Of a stretch of 64,000 nucleotides of DNA, positions 11,523 through 23,900 are shown in pieces. Below the pieces are notes generated by a model. The model worked only from the letters and a program-made list of their open reading frames with translations. It was not told the DNA's origin and made no database searches. A program made the position numbers and the translations under genes. Each line of letters opens with the position of its first letter. Position 1 is the stretch's first letter. The stretch comes from Conus ventricosus (taxonomy: Eukaryota; Mollusca; Gastropoda; Neogastropoda; Conidae), in the NCBI GenBank assembly GCA_018398815.1, contig CM031607.1:90639745-90703744 (forward strand), read 5' to 3'.

Positions 11523-12445
11523 CGCAGACTTCTACTAACGTCGAACGGATCCTGGATTCACCCTTTGATCAGGATCGACATCAGGGATCCGCACAACATT
11601 CAATCGGTTCTTCCCTGGGCCACATTGCCCATCCTTCCACCACGCTTCGTTAACATCAGCCCTGTAGTTTCTTTTTTAAATGGACAGACTTACAAACAAA
11701 ACTACCGAGGCAGAAAAAAGTGTAGCAACTTTGGCTGAGGTAATGACATTTTCTAGTTTCATTTAAACGACAGGGCAACGGAGAAGATATTCGACTCGCT
11801 TTCCCTTTTCAGACAACCTTCTACATCAGAAAATTCACATGACGAAAGCGTCGAATAATATTTCAGAAAAAAAAACGCAACTTCTCAATTGCACACAAAT
11901 ACAATTTCTTTTTAAATGTGTCGTCAATTTGTTTTGCTAATCTTGTTTCCTGTTAAAACTCTCTTTTTTTCTCTCTCGATCTCAAGGCCATATTCGACGT
12001 TGTTGTACACCCCCAAGTCTTCAGGCGTGGACTGGATGACTCATGACGAGGAAATTAAGATTGAATTTCTCCTCCTGCAGCACACATTCTACAAGAGAAT
12101 TGTCAAAACTGTTCTTTCTTTACCCTTTTTCTTCTTCTGTTCTTTCTATCTCTAACATGACATACATCTGTCACCTTGCAGACACCTTTTTTTCTTTTGT
12201 AGTTGACCTCATTGCCTTGGCATTACAGTTCGTGGAGGGTAGGAAACTTGACACCCCTGACATCCTAAGATGACAATCATGTGGGAGAAAATTAGCAGGT
12301 TCCATTCTCTGTCTTGGCAGAAGTGACCTATAAAAAGGGGGGGGGGGGAGAACAAGTGCCGACTGGCTCTGTCAAAAAAGTTCTGTGCAGACAAATCACC
12401 TCAGGCTGACTGATGGTCGGCTTCCATCACTGACCATGCAAGACG
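11523..12445. other. Non-coding interval, nothing recognised
   Basis: No gene or repeat recognised apart from short homopolymer runs, for example G at 12,337-12,346. Confidence 0.5.
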
Positions 12446-12547
12446 TTATCACAGTACAAAGAGTTATCACAGTACAAGAGTTATTACAGTACAAAGAGTT
12501 GTTACAGTACAAAGAGTTATTACAGTACAAAGAGTTATTACAGTACG
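12446..12547. repeat. 18 bp tandem repeat, about 6 copies
   Basis: Units of the form agttattacagtacaaag, with rtt/rtc variants at the start of the array. Confidence 0.92.
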
Positions 12548-14201
12548 TCATCCTGTTCTTCGTGTTAAAGGGGAACAAAGCGATCATCATTCATTGGATA
12601 AACAAATAAATACATTTCATAAATTCAGTTCCTAAAACTTGACAGAAAAGAAAGAGAAGGAAAACAGTGATTAAACATGAGGATTCACAGTTCACATATT
12701 ACAGAATGGGAGTGGTCTCCTTTCTGACATATGCCGGACATTCATACAACCTCACTGAGTGAGGCACTTTACGTCAAGAAGCGATTGACCCAAGAAAACC
12801 AGTTCTACTTACGAAGCATTTTGAAACAACTCAGGTTACTGCGTCGTAACTAAGACTGGCTGACACGATAAAAACGAAACCCAAATACAAAAAGGCAATG
12901 GAGTTAGCAGGTTCGGGACCTATTATAACAACGGAGAAGAAAAAATAGCACTTCTTCAAAGAACGAAAGCTGGACACTGGACAATATACGCTGAACACAT
13001 ACAGTGTTATACGTTTCTAGCGCAACCTGATTGAAGACGCTTATCGTCTGTTCAGGATTCAGGAGTTGTGGAAACATTTTGACTCTGGGCCGTCAGGAAC
13101 TGTCTACGTAGCTTCTCGCTCTGCCCTATGTAGGGTAAGTCATCGTTAGCTTTCCCCTGTCATTACCAGAGATGTGATGCCATTGCCTGCAGACACGATA
13201 TCAAGCCAGTAAAAGGCCTATTTTTGAAATCCTTTACAAGCGGGCTATCTGCTTAAAGCGGTGCCTTCATGATGATGACCAAGCTGAAACGTGTTTGCTA
13301 ATTGAGAAGATCCTTTTAGGATGTCTAGGATTTCTCCAAGGACGACTGAAAATAGGACGGTGTTGATAGCGCCGAAGACTACTCGTACATAGCCGTTACC
13401 GTTCTCGTTCATCTTCCCCCAGCAGCATCTTTGTTACTAAGCTCCGGAAATGACGTTTCAATGCCTGGTACCAAACTGGCATCATTTTGTAAAGACACTG
13501 ATCACATGACTCGTTCTTGATGTCGTTTTATCTCATCTCAACGTGGACAAGGTCTGTCACAGAATGTTTATGTTTGAGACAGCTTGATGGCGCTACTCTA
13601 TCCACAAAGGTGCCAGTTTATGTGAAGAAACGGGGACAGGTGTAGTGCAACAAAAAAGACAGGCAAGGAAAGACCGCACCAGCAGTTAAAAACGGGTCAA
13701 CTTGGTGGAGGAACAACAATGTTTCATACACGTTTATTTACTTTTATATCGATGTTTCCAGTTCCTAAAAATTGAAAGTGACACCAAGCAATTAAATCAC
13801 AACGAAAATGGACAGTGTGGAGGGAGGCAAGGGGCTGCAGGAAACTCGATCAAGGGTGAAGAGGTGGGAGGGATGATGAGAAAATGTCATGTTGGGGGTG
13901 GGGGGGGGGGGGGTGACGCAAGTACACCATAAGTTTAAAGGAAGAAGACCGCTCTGTGAAGCCGGGTGATAGCAGTGAGGTTGAAATACAGCACGGGGTT
14001 AAAGGAAGGACAGCAGACTGTGTCCATCGTGGGTCAGGTCCCTTGTGTGTCATGCGGTGTCCCCTTCCTCGTCTTCATCAACGTGTTTCTAAAACAACAC
14101 CTGAGCTACGGGGGTCGATGACGTTCTGTCTGCTGTGCCTCTGTTCCTCAACACAGGAGGATTCTTGTTCCTTTCGTGGGCGGCTGTTAGACGGCACTGT
14201 T

Positions 14202-14204
<3 letters not shown>
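12548..14204. other. Non-coding interval, nothing recognised
   Basis: Unique-looking DNA without a convincing open frame. A run of G lies at 13,893-13,911. Confidence 0.5.
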
Positions 14205-14293
<89 letters not shown>

Positions 14294-14294
14294 C

Positions 14295-14344
<50 letters not shown>

Positions 14345-14475
14345 GTCTGTCTGTCTGTCTGTCTGTCTATTCATCTAAAGAAAGCGAGAGGTAGAGAGAG
14401 AGAGAGAGAGAAAGAAAGACACACAGAGAGACAGAGACAGAGACAGATAGACAGAGAGAAAGGGGAGAGAGAGAT
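14205..14475. repeat. Compound microsatellite (TG)n-(ATCT)n-(GTCT)n-(GA)n
   Basis: TG dinucleotides from 14,205 to about 14,292, ATCT tetramers to about 14,343, GTCT tetramers to about 14,368, then after a 20-base gap a GA/CAGA-rich tract to about 14,475. Confidence 0.96.
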
Positions 14476-14867
14476 GCCATGTAACAGGAGTGTATTTTCA
14501 TGGATATTCATTACTTTGTTTCATGGTCTGATGTCATGAGTTCGAATTTCTTCAGGGGTCGTCTTTTTTTCGGTCTGAAACCCTCCCTGTTCACCCAGAA
14601 GTGATTGGGCACCTGCCTGAATTCAAAGGTCAAAAGGGACGAAAGGGGAACAGTGGGTTTCATCGTCCATCATGCTGTGGCCAAGACACAGTGAACATTC
14701 TGACAGTTCACTACCCCCATGTCCTTTTGGCTATGAGGCTTAAACCATACAGACTGATGATACTCGACTTACAACGTCACCTTGAGGTTTGGTGGGGAGG
14801 GGGGAGGGGGATAAGAAGGGTTTAGCGCAGCATGTGATAAAAGGTCGGAGTTATACACAGTATGTAA

Positions 14868-15217
14868 TTCCCTGACACAGTTCAAAAGCTCCCTTAAGAC
14901 CCACCTCTTTTGATCCGCCTTTCCCGCTCGCTAGTGAGATGCAGCTGCTTGCTTTGCACATGTACATAATGACTGATTTTGATGAGTGTTATACATTATT
15001 GAGTTTCAGACACCTTAACCATGTACAGTTAGTTATCCTTGTATATTTCTTATCCCTTATTTTTATTACTATTTTGTATTGTGAGTATGTGGATTGTGAG
15101 TTTTGTGAGTTTGCTACGTATGAGTATATATGCACGAAATGCCATTGTAAACGCCACGAGCTTCTTGACAAGAAGGTGTGTGCGTATAAATAATCACTAT
15201 TATTATTATTATTATTA
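14868..15217 (+). mobile_element. 3' end of a CR1/L2-like LINE with ATT tail (probable)
   Basis: The segment starts with codons for FKSSLKTHLF, the motif that closes many CR1/L2-type LINE ORFs, and continues through an AT-rich 3' UTR to a (ATT)n microsatellite at 15,195-15,217. Short tandem 3' tails of this sort are usual for that superfamily. Only about 350 bp remain. Family assignment is by resemblance. Confidence 0.5.
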
Positions 15218-15474
15218 TGTACTGGCCCGTGTCATATACCAACCAAGATGATAGATACTTGGGGACCTCAGTTTGCTATGCATGTGTGTTCGATGCTCAT
15301 GTGTGTGTTTTCGATGGAGAGAGGAGTGGGGGGGACGTTAGTCGTACGCACAATCCACAAACATGCGCCTTTGACTGTGTGGGTGGGAGGGGGAGGTAGG
15401 GATGTTGCGTGGTCGCACCGATGGGGATGTGCCATGTGATGTGATGGGGTGGAGAGTGGATGGGGCTAAAGGCA

Positions 15475-15707
15475 GTAGTCTGCTGGTAGCCCTCTGATCG
15501 TCTCTATGTCATGTCTCTGTTAGTGCTGGTAGCCTGTGATGGTCTGTATGACATGTCTCTGTTAGTGCTGGTAGCCCTCTGATGGTCTGTATGGCATGTC
15601 TCTGTTAGTGCTGGTAGCCCTCTGATGGTCTGTATGACATGTCTCTGTTAGTGCTGGTAGCCTCTGATGGTCTGTATGGCATGTCTCTGTTAGTGCTGGT
15701 AGCCCTC
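15475..15707. repeat. 43 bp minisatellite, left part (about 5 copies)
   Basis: Units contain gtgctggtagccctctgatg and gtctgtatggcatgtctctg. It stops abruptly at ccctc (15,703-15,707), where the terminal sequence of the Polinton-like element begins. The array resumes at 31,063, so it was one array before the insertion. Confidence 0.95.
15703..15707. other. Target-site duplication, left (ccctc)
   Basis: The 5 bp just outside the element repeat the 5 bp at 31,063-31,067. Joining the flanks through one ccctc restores a normal 43 bp unit (gtagccctctgatag). Polintons usually make 6 bp duplications, so the fifth base may reflect a terminal indel. Because the target is itself repetitive, chance identity cannot be excluded. 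Confidence 0.6.
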
Positions 15708-15800
15708 AGAGAACAGGGAAATGCCGCTTTTAACTCACTTGCTTCACCACCGAGTTTTTGGGCGAAAGTGGCCTAAAAGCCGCCTTTTCCTGTGGCGGAA
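15708..15800. repeat. Left terminal inverted sequence, degenerate palindrome
   Basis: The outer arm begins AGAGAACAGGGAAATGCCGC. From about 15,760 a second arm (gggcgaaagtgg ... ttcctgt) reads as an imperfect reverse complement of the first. The architecture matches the near-perfect palindrome at the right end, with more mutations. Confidence 0.7.
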
Positions 15801-15943
15801 GAGAGAGAGAGAATCACCGGCAGACAGACAGAGAAGAGAGAGACAGAGAGAGAGACAGACAGACAGACAGAGAGGCGGGCACACACACACACACACACAC
15901 ACACTTACACACACACACACACACACAGACACACACACACTAT
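15801..15943. repeat. GA/GACA and CA microsatellites just inside the left terminus
   Basis: A GA-rich tract with CAGA tetramers to about 15,870, then CA dinucleotides to about 15,943 with one TTA interruption. The next 250 bases (to about 16,190) are richer in GC than the rest of the element and resemble host DNA. Confidence 0.9.
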
Positions 15944-16189
15944 TTAAAAAATGTGTCCTGGTTTACAGTGGCATACCCTCACCTACGGTGGCGTGCTCCC
16001 GGTCTACATTGCAGGTGTGTCTCCGGCCAAAAAATCAATACTGCTGCACTTCCTCCCTACCCCCACTCCTTCCACCCAGCCTGCCTGGTTACAACATATG
16101 ACATCAGCCAACACTGCCCGCGTGGCAGCGCTCTTACAGCCTGGCCAATCATCGAGTTAACAGCTTCTGGCCTCACATACAGGTAACCC

Positions 16190-17575
16190 ACACTTTTTTC
16201 GCTGACAGTTAACGACAGAGGGTTTACGTGGGGTGGGTGGTTTATTTTAAAAACCCGGGTTTACCGAAGAACAGAATTGTGTATCAAAAGGGTTTTGGGC
16301 TTGTTGAAGACAATATTGTTGACAAAGATACAGCATTTTAATAGGTTGGCTATCGTGAGATTTTTTAAAAATTGGCCAAGCAAAACAAACCATCCGCTTG
16401 ATTTTTTGGGACGGCTTGAGACAGAAAAAGCCTTTTTAAAAAAACAGGGCGTTCATTTTTTTAAAAGACTTAATTGAAACATTTTTGCGTTCCCCCAATA
16501 AAAAATGTTCTCATTTGTATTAACTTGATTGATTGTTTAACTCAGATTCATTTTCTTTGGGGCAAGCTGATCGGGGTATTAAGAGGTATTTTTTCTATTT
16601 TTTTAATTCAAACCGTTCATCTCCCTTTAAGTTGCCTTAGCAACGAATGGCGATTTTCAAAATTTTCTGGCAAACAACTAAAAGGGGTTGGGCAACCTTA
16701 TCATCACCAGTAGGGAAAAGGAGTGTGGGGGCCACACTATCTTCAAAAAATGCTTAAAAATATAAAAATAGGGATGACTACTACTGGGATTGAGCCCCAA
16801 AAAAGTTTGGCTAGGGCAGTAATTCTGTAACCTCAAATTTTAAAGCCGGGTTGAAAAAAGAGGAGCCAGCAAACTGCTAAGTGATAAGTTTTATATTTTT
16901 TAACATAAAATCCGCCACTTATTCGACAATTTCAACCACAAAACTATGGTACAGATAGCTGCACGGGGCCAAAAACCTAATCGCTTAATTTACGGCAGCG
17001 AGACCGCCACCTTCGTTACACACGCCGCAAGCGACCAAAAAAATCAAAAAGGGGGAAACGGGGGCTTGCCGGTGGGGGGTGGGGGGGGGGGGGGGTGAAA
17101 TCTTTCAGGTTGAAGGGGGGGGCCCATGTCTTAGCAAATGTTCTAGACTGTTCGTGTCACCCCACTTTATGGCCGCCACGTCAGCAAGACCGGTTGTTTT
17201 GGGGCATAAAGTGTGTGGTAGTGAGAAATTTTTTACCGGTTTTTGTCAGGTTTGTTTGTTTATAAAAATATTTATCATGGCAGAACAAAGACAGGGGGGA
17301 ATTTCTAAGCGACAAACTTGACGAGCTTTTGAGTACCAGCACAATTTGTTTAGTGCTTGGATGAGTTTGAAGCGGCGGGGCCCTTCATATTCTCCAAACA
17401 AGAGAATTGCTCGTTTTTTAAATCCATATCTAAAAGGTTTTCTACATTTTGTTTTTCTTTCATGAAGCACCAAAGGGAAAGATTGTTTTTAAAATGTTTT
17501 ACAGTGAGGAGAAGAAATTTTTGACGCTTCCTACAAAAACCAAATGCAACCCCAAAACCACTCCTCCAAAGTCCA
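16190..17575. other. AT-rich left arm of the element, no gene recognised
   Basis: Composition changes sharply near 16,190. The stretch is full of homopolymer runs (long T, A and G runs such as G at 17,073-17,095) and no frame longer than about 80 codons survives. A viral gene may have been here, but no motif was recognised. Confidence 0.5.
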
Positions 17576-17579
17576 ACAT

Positions 17580-17820
17580 GAGAGAGAACCCTCCCCCCTA
17601 GAGGGGGTCAAAGGTCCAGGGGCAAGCCGTTTTTTTCAGGCTCCACCCTAGAGCGGTCAAGGTACAGTGGAAGCCTTTCTTCAGCGCTCCACCCTAGAGC
17701 GTCAAAGGTCACAGAGAAACCCTTTTTTCCAGCGCTCCACCCTAGACGCTAAAAGGTTACAGTGGCAACCTTTTGGAAGTCCAGCGCTCCACCCTAGAGG
17801 TCAAAGGTTACACAGTGAGA
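17580..17820. repeat. About 50 bp tandem repeat inside the element, 4-5 copies
   Basis: Units share gctccaccctagag, a gtcaaaggt block and a cagtggaaacctttt-like block. Copies vary in length through homopolymer changes. A tandem repeat inside a Polinton-like body is unusual, though repeats near the termini are known. Confidence 0.8.
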
Positions 17821-17949
17821 AGATTAGATTTTTTTTTGCTGCTTCGTCGTTTTGGCGTCTACGCTCCCTTCACTAAAAAGGGCTGTCTATTCAGACTCTT
17901 CCCAAGTGGTTTTACACTGACAAATAATAAAGCTCTGTGACACCACAAC

Positions 17950-18130
17950 ACCCCCCCCACCCCCAATCACCCCAATTTTTAATTAATTTTTTAATTAAGC
18001 ACCCCAAGTCCTAATTTAAGTTTTAATTAAGTCACCCCAATTTCTTAATTAATTTTTTTAATTAAGTACTTCAAGTTTTAAAAAGTTCTTGATTAATTTT
18101 TAATTAAGTTCTTATCAAGTTTTTAAATAA
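17950..18130. repeat. AT-rich tandem repeat (caccccaa + ttaattaa)
   Basis: About four units combining a caccccaa-type block with one or two ttaattaa palindromes, decaying rightward into plain AT-rich sequence. Confidence 0.7.
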
Positions 18131-19879
18131 TTTTTCTTGTTTTAAGTCACCTTTAAGTAAAACCCAAATTTCGTTTTCAAGTTACTTAAATTATCAAAAA
18201 AAAAATCAGTTTTTAATTTTAAAATAGCAATCCAATATATACACACACGCCTCAAAAAAACGCGTCCGTTGGGGTTTTCTTGCCACGTTCTCTGCATAGA
18301 TCTTAAGAATTTTTTACATCCAAGCAACCGCATGATTACAATTCTGGTCAGGAAATTTTTTTATAGACTCCATGTTTTATTTTTGACTTTTTCATTTAAA
18401 TACGCCTGATCTATTTTTATTTAAAAAAAATTTAAAATTAATTCTTAAAATATTATTCCATTTTGAAATGGGGGCAAAAAGATGCTTTTTTATTGGGGTT
18501 TTGGGTGCTGTTTTCTTTCTCTTATTTAACGGTTCAATTTTTTTGGGGGGGTTTGTTTCTGCTGCCATTTTATAATAATTTTATAAGTAAAAAACTGCCC
18601 CCAACAGCAGCAAAAGGGGCCAAAAATGCAACATTTTTAATTCAATATTCCAAAGACTTGTGCCCTTGATCACAAGGATTTTTATACGGCATTGAAACAA
18701 CTTGTTCTGGCGCTGCGTGTTATTTTTCATGTGAGTTTATTGTAAAAATTTTTTTTTTTTGTCTGTTCCCCCCTGCTAATTTTTTTCCTGTTCAAACCCC
18801 AGGATTTTTAAAGGTCTCCACCTGATTTCACTTTTCTGCGATTTTCGCTTGGTTACTTTCCCCCCACCTGATTCAGGTTTTTCTGGTTTTTTGATATTTT
18901 TTAATCGTTTATTTGAAGGAAACAAAATCCCCAATGATTAAAAGTTATTAAACCCATGATTAAAGCGATAAAATGTTCCAAACTGTAGTATAGATCACAT
19001 CCTGAGACTCTAATACTTTGTTAAAACCGGGCTTGCGTTAAATCAACTAAGATCTTGTTCAAATCAATGGGGGCAAATCTACTGACTAGTTAGTGTACCA
19101 AAAAAAGAAACCCTTTTTCCCCCACATTTTCACCATTCTAGACCCCACTGCGCTTCATACCCTTTTTTTATACTTTAAAAAAGCTTGCGGGGGACATCTG
19201 TTAACGTTCAATCTGAATTTTTGTTCCGAGGAAATGTTTTGTTTTTTTCCCAGCTGCCAAAGAATACAGCCTTTTCCTTTTTTTGGGATAATACTTGGCA
19301 TCACTTGGCTTCAAAGTTCAGGAAAGGTTTTTGGCTCCTTTTAGCTGAGGAATCACCTGTCATGTTTTTTTAAATTATAAAATTTTTTTTTTTAAAAAAT
19401 GACACCGAAAAAAAGTTGCTAACCTTGTTACCATTCTGCGTTTTTGGAGGGCCCAATGGGATACTCAACTTGGTAAAAGCTTTTAAAAATAAAAAAGCAA
19501 TCTTGGCAAACTAACTTTTAGGTTCAGCAAACTGATTCTATCATTGCAGCTTCGGTTGCCACGAAAGATTTTTTATTCAAGCAAGGGGTAATTTCCCAAA
19601 AATAAAAAAATGTAAGAAAAAATACATTAAAAAAAGGGTTACCGCAATAAGAAGCGGCGCTGGGGAAGCGCTTGCTTTTAGCGGAAGAATTTCGCATTTT
19701 GTAAACTGCGGGGGTGACAGCGGAGAAAAAGACATAACAAAGCAAAAGGGGGAACACGCTGCACAAGACCCTAAAAAAGCAGAGACTTTAGCATTTTGAT
19801 TTTTTTAATTACACCCCCAAAGAACAGGGCATGCAGCTTACACAATTTAAAAATGTTGACCAAACAAAAAAAAAATAAA
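18131..19879. other. AT-rich element interior, no gene recognised
   Basis: No frame exceeds about 90 codons, and poly-A and poly-T runs of 6-10 bases recur throughout. No integrase, protease or capsid motif was recognised. Either an eroded coding region or sequence of poor base quality. Confidence 0.45.
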
Positions 19880-20947
19880 TATCTATTAAAAGGGAAACCG
19901 TCCCGACATTGCCCCCACCAAAATTCAGTGACTTTTATCACCATCAAAAAAAAAAATTCAAGAACGCGTTTAATGTCGTTGGGAGACGTTGGTATTTTGT
20001 TGCACAAATAAATGGCTAAAAAAAAAATGAACAAAATTTAATTTTTCGCCCAAAGGAAATTAAGGGGATCACAGCAATACAAAAGCTAACCAAGCACTGG
20101 GGCAGTGAACAAACAGCAAAAGAATGGGTATCTAAACAACAATTTTGGGAAATTTTTTTACCTCCCCTAACGAATACAGAGACCCCACTTTTTTGAAAAC
20201 AATACCGAAAACACCCACAAAAGGATTTCAAATTTACCCTCTATAGGATTAACGAAAAAGATTTTAAATACGCACTCACAGCTTGAATGGGTAAATACAA
20301 AAAGCGGAACCGTTAAAGCAAAAGAGGCTCTGCTGTTGCGTTTTCCCTACAACGATATACCAACGAGCCCGCTAACTTTCCCCGCATGATTTAAGTTGAT
20401 GATGGGGAAAAAATTTTAAAGGGGAATGAAACAAATTTTTTTGAAACAAGAGTTACCATTAAAGACTTCCGGGGGTTCACGACACAGGCTTTATTGAAAA
20501 CTTTTAAAAAACGTTACCCAAAGACTTTTTTCCCCCCAGTATCACAGAGAGCTGATTGACAATTCTCGCAACACAAAATTTGGGTTAAAGACTGCCCTCA
20601 GTTTTGCGCGCAATGAATAATGAAGAATTAAGGTCTAAAACCAGTACAAGCAATCAAAAGAAAAACAATAAATGTTGTTGAAGGAGGGGTCTTCACCCGG
20701 GCAAACTAATTACCGTTGGTTTGAAAGTAAGGTACCTTTATTTACCGGGGAATCAGAAGGGGACACTCGCATCAGGGCAACCGATCCAGTTTGGAGTGTT
20801 GATCCATATGAAATAAAAAGAATTGTAAAAATGATCCGCCGTGATTTTTACGAGAAACTGACCCCAACCCAAAAACCAGCTCCTCAAAGATCTTTTGTGA
20901 AAGAAGAACTGCAGATAATCCACCGGGCACAGTTCCGCTTTAATTAA
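19880..20947 (+). pseudogene. Unidentified element gene, tail-to-tail with the polymerase
   Basis: The last 276 bases (20,672-20,947) form a clean frame that includes NYRWFESKVPLFTG and TRIRATDPVWSVDPYEIKRI. Upstream, shorter plus-strand fragments with coding-like composition go back to about 19,880, interrupted by frameshifts, so a gene of roughly 1 kb is likely. I cannot assign a family. Position next to the polymerase terminus is where some Polintons carry an integrase, but no DDE motif was seen. Its stop (20,945-20,947) overlaps the stop of the oppositely oriented polymerase gene. Confidence 0.5.
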
Positions 20948-23900
20948 TTTACGGTTCTCCAGTGCCCAATTGCATATGAAAACTCGGATAACAAACACCC
21001 GTTTTGTGTTTGTTCTATCTAATGACTTCTTTGTTACAACAGTTGTGTTGATCTCATGTAGATTAGATCGCATTTTTTACGTTGTCATGATGAAAAGTCT
21101 TATTGCCAAACAATGCTTCTTTGTAGTTGCCCATGTGATTGTTTGACTGCACAACGCTGCGAGATATTCCCTTTGCTTTCTTAATGATTTTCTCCTGGCT
21201 CGAAATACTGTACATTTTCGACCTTAAACCAACATACTCCTTAATCACCTTTCCAGATAATTCATCCTTTATCTTTCCCAAAACCTTCTTGTTAACGGAT
21301 GAAATGCAAAGGCGAATCTTTAGGGTAATCAGATGTATCATACCATCCCGCATTTTCCTTTAGCTACTTCCATTTCCATGTCTTTATAGATGTCTTCAGT
21401 AGGAATATCTATAACAAAACTACTGTATCTGTGTAAAAACACTCTGGACTCGGGATACGAGGCTTAAGTATTTATAAAGAAACCTAACATCAAAAGCTTT
21501 GATAATTCTAAAACAGTAAACCCCAAAAAATACAGGTTTGTCTAATTTGACTTTCTTTTTTTTCATCATTATGCCAAAAAGCTGATCAAAGAAATCTTCT
21601 GAAGTCCTGATAATTAGGTTTTGAAGTTAGCTTAATTGCTTCGTTCTCTTTGGTGACCAATCTGACATCTTTACGCTTGTGCGGATTCTCCATAGTCTTT
21701 CCAAACAGCTGTTGTTCATCAGCTTGAAAAAGTCTTTTTCTGAAGCAATCTGTGGATTTAGTTCTAATGATCATGTTCTTCATGATGTATGGTTTCATGA
21801 ACTGTTCTTGATCAAAAGCAATTATGCGATGAACAGCTGTTAACTTCAAACCGTGTCTTAATAAAATTGTAGAAGTCTGTAATGGCAGACATAATTTTTT
21901 TGCTCGAGGATTAGGCACAAGTTTAGGCGGCTCTCTGATTCATCTTTAACTTTCGCGCTAATGGATAGTCATTATGTAGGTCATGGAGTTCATGAGGATA
22001 TTCTAAGTCAACTTAGAATGAAACCCGCTGTTGATCAGCGTTAAACTGCCCAACCATTTAATGCTTTTTGAATAATTATTTGTACCTGTGTACATCTTGA
22101 AGTACGTAATGGAAGTGATTGCGCCATTGCCCATCCATACAGATTGTTTGCATCTAAATACATGAGATAGTTAGACCATTTTACTCGATCATAGTCGTCC
22201 AAGTATTTGTTTTTGCTTTACAGTAATGATGCGACGCCATACTAATTCCTCCACGCAATCCGTTTTCAATCATCTGAATCATTGGTAGGTCAGACAATAA
22301 ATCAATCTGTACTCCAGTAAACTTTAAGAAAGCATCCAATCATCCCGGGTGCAGAAATGTAATGCGCGGGATCCAGGCTATAATGTTTCATGCAGGTCTT
22401 TCTATAATTTTCAAAGACTCCGCCAACTAAACATACATCACCATCAAGTATGAATCATGATAGTCTCCCATCGTTTTACAATCTAACTTCGCACGCATCT
22501 TGAGCTTGCTGGTAATAGAATCACTAATGTCCTTTCCTCTAAGACTAGAAAGAACGCGCCTTTTAGGAGGAAGTGTGTCTTCATCAAACCTTCCCAACTG
22601 TTCATGTATTCATAAGGATAAACGCCCTTTCTAACGAGAGTTGGGTCAAAATTATTCTTCCGTTATTGGGCAGGACTTTAAGGACATAGCCAGTGCCTCT
22701 AATGATCCATCATGTGCTGCATAGAGTCATAAAAAGACATGTTATTTAGATAAAGCACATGTACTTTTCTGATGACTGTGCAATGCATGACACCCTGAAG
22801 GCATCGTCCACTGCTTTCATTATAAGATGAGAGTCGTACCTCGCAAGTTGTGAAAGAAGATGGCAGCTTCCATGTCTTTGGATCAAACTTTAGTTGAAGA
22901 TTGCATTGTTATGCCGCGCTCCTCTGAACTTTCCGCTAATGTGATCATGGTCTCTTACTGTGGGGTTTACACTCTTGGGCGTTAGCTCTAAACCACAAAT
23001 CCAACAGTGAGGCTGAGTCATACTGTTGTTGGGCTTCAGGCGTCATCATGATTTCAGATAAATTCAGATTATTAGAACAATCATTACGCACTTGCTGCAT
23101 GCGCTGTAAAAATCTTCAGCCGCATTGGGCCTCTTATAATTCAGGCTCTGAATAAACGCATCCGACCTACATAATGAAGGCAAATGAACAAATCTGATGA
23201 TTACTCATTAAGACTGTTTTCGTAGTTTTTTGGTGCTGCCCTTCATAAGGAACAATGATGATTCGAAGTCTGCGTAAACAACATATGGAGAATGTTGCAG
23301 TTTTTCCAGTTTCTTAAACTAACTTTAGATCCAGGTGGGGGCGTAATTAGTCTGTATTACAGTCTACAGAACTTTACAATGTTATATGTTCACTCGCGCT
23401 TGCACAGATGGAATTCTTGTTAAACATTTTCTGCAGAATTCTTGTTTTATGGTAATGCTTTGAAGTATGCCGCAATAATCTACTCATGTGCGTATTAATG
23501 TGTATGCGGTAGCCCCGCTGGTGAAAACATCAGTAGTAAGTCAACTGATTTTTGTCTGGTTCGCCTATTGTTGGACTGTTCTTGGACACTTTAATTGGCA
23601 CCAAATTGTTTCCTCATCCCATGTGTATACTTAACAGTTATTGTTGTTTTGTTCTTCAAACTGATCATTGGTCTACACTAACGGGGAAAGGATATCCATT
23701 GAAGTTAAGATCATTGATGTAAGGGTGATAGTTAGACACTCTCTCTGCGTTTTTGCGGCGTGATGCAGCCTTGCGAGAACACACCACATAAAACATTTGT
23801 TGTCGTCTGTATTCTTTATGTTTAGAACTGCTCTTTTTGCAACTAATGCTGGAGGTAGTGGAATGTAAGACCTGCCTACAAATCGGCGCATACTTAGCCT

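Noticed and set aside
17950..18130. Replication origin of the element (AT-rich TTAATTAA repeats)
   Set aside because: Polinton-type replication starts at the termini by protein priming; AT richness alone is not evidence for an internal origin.
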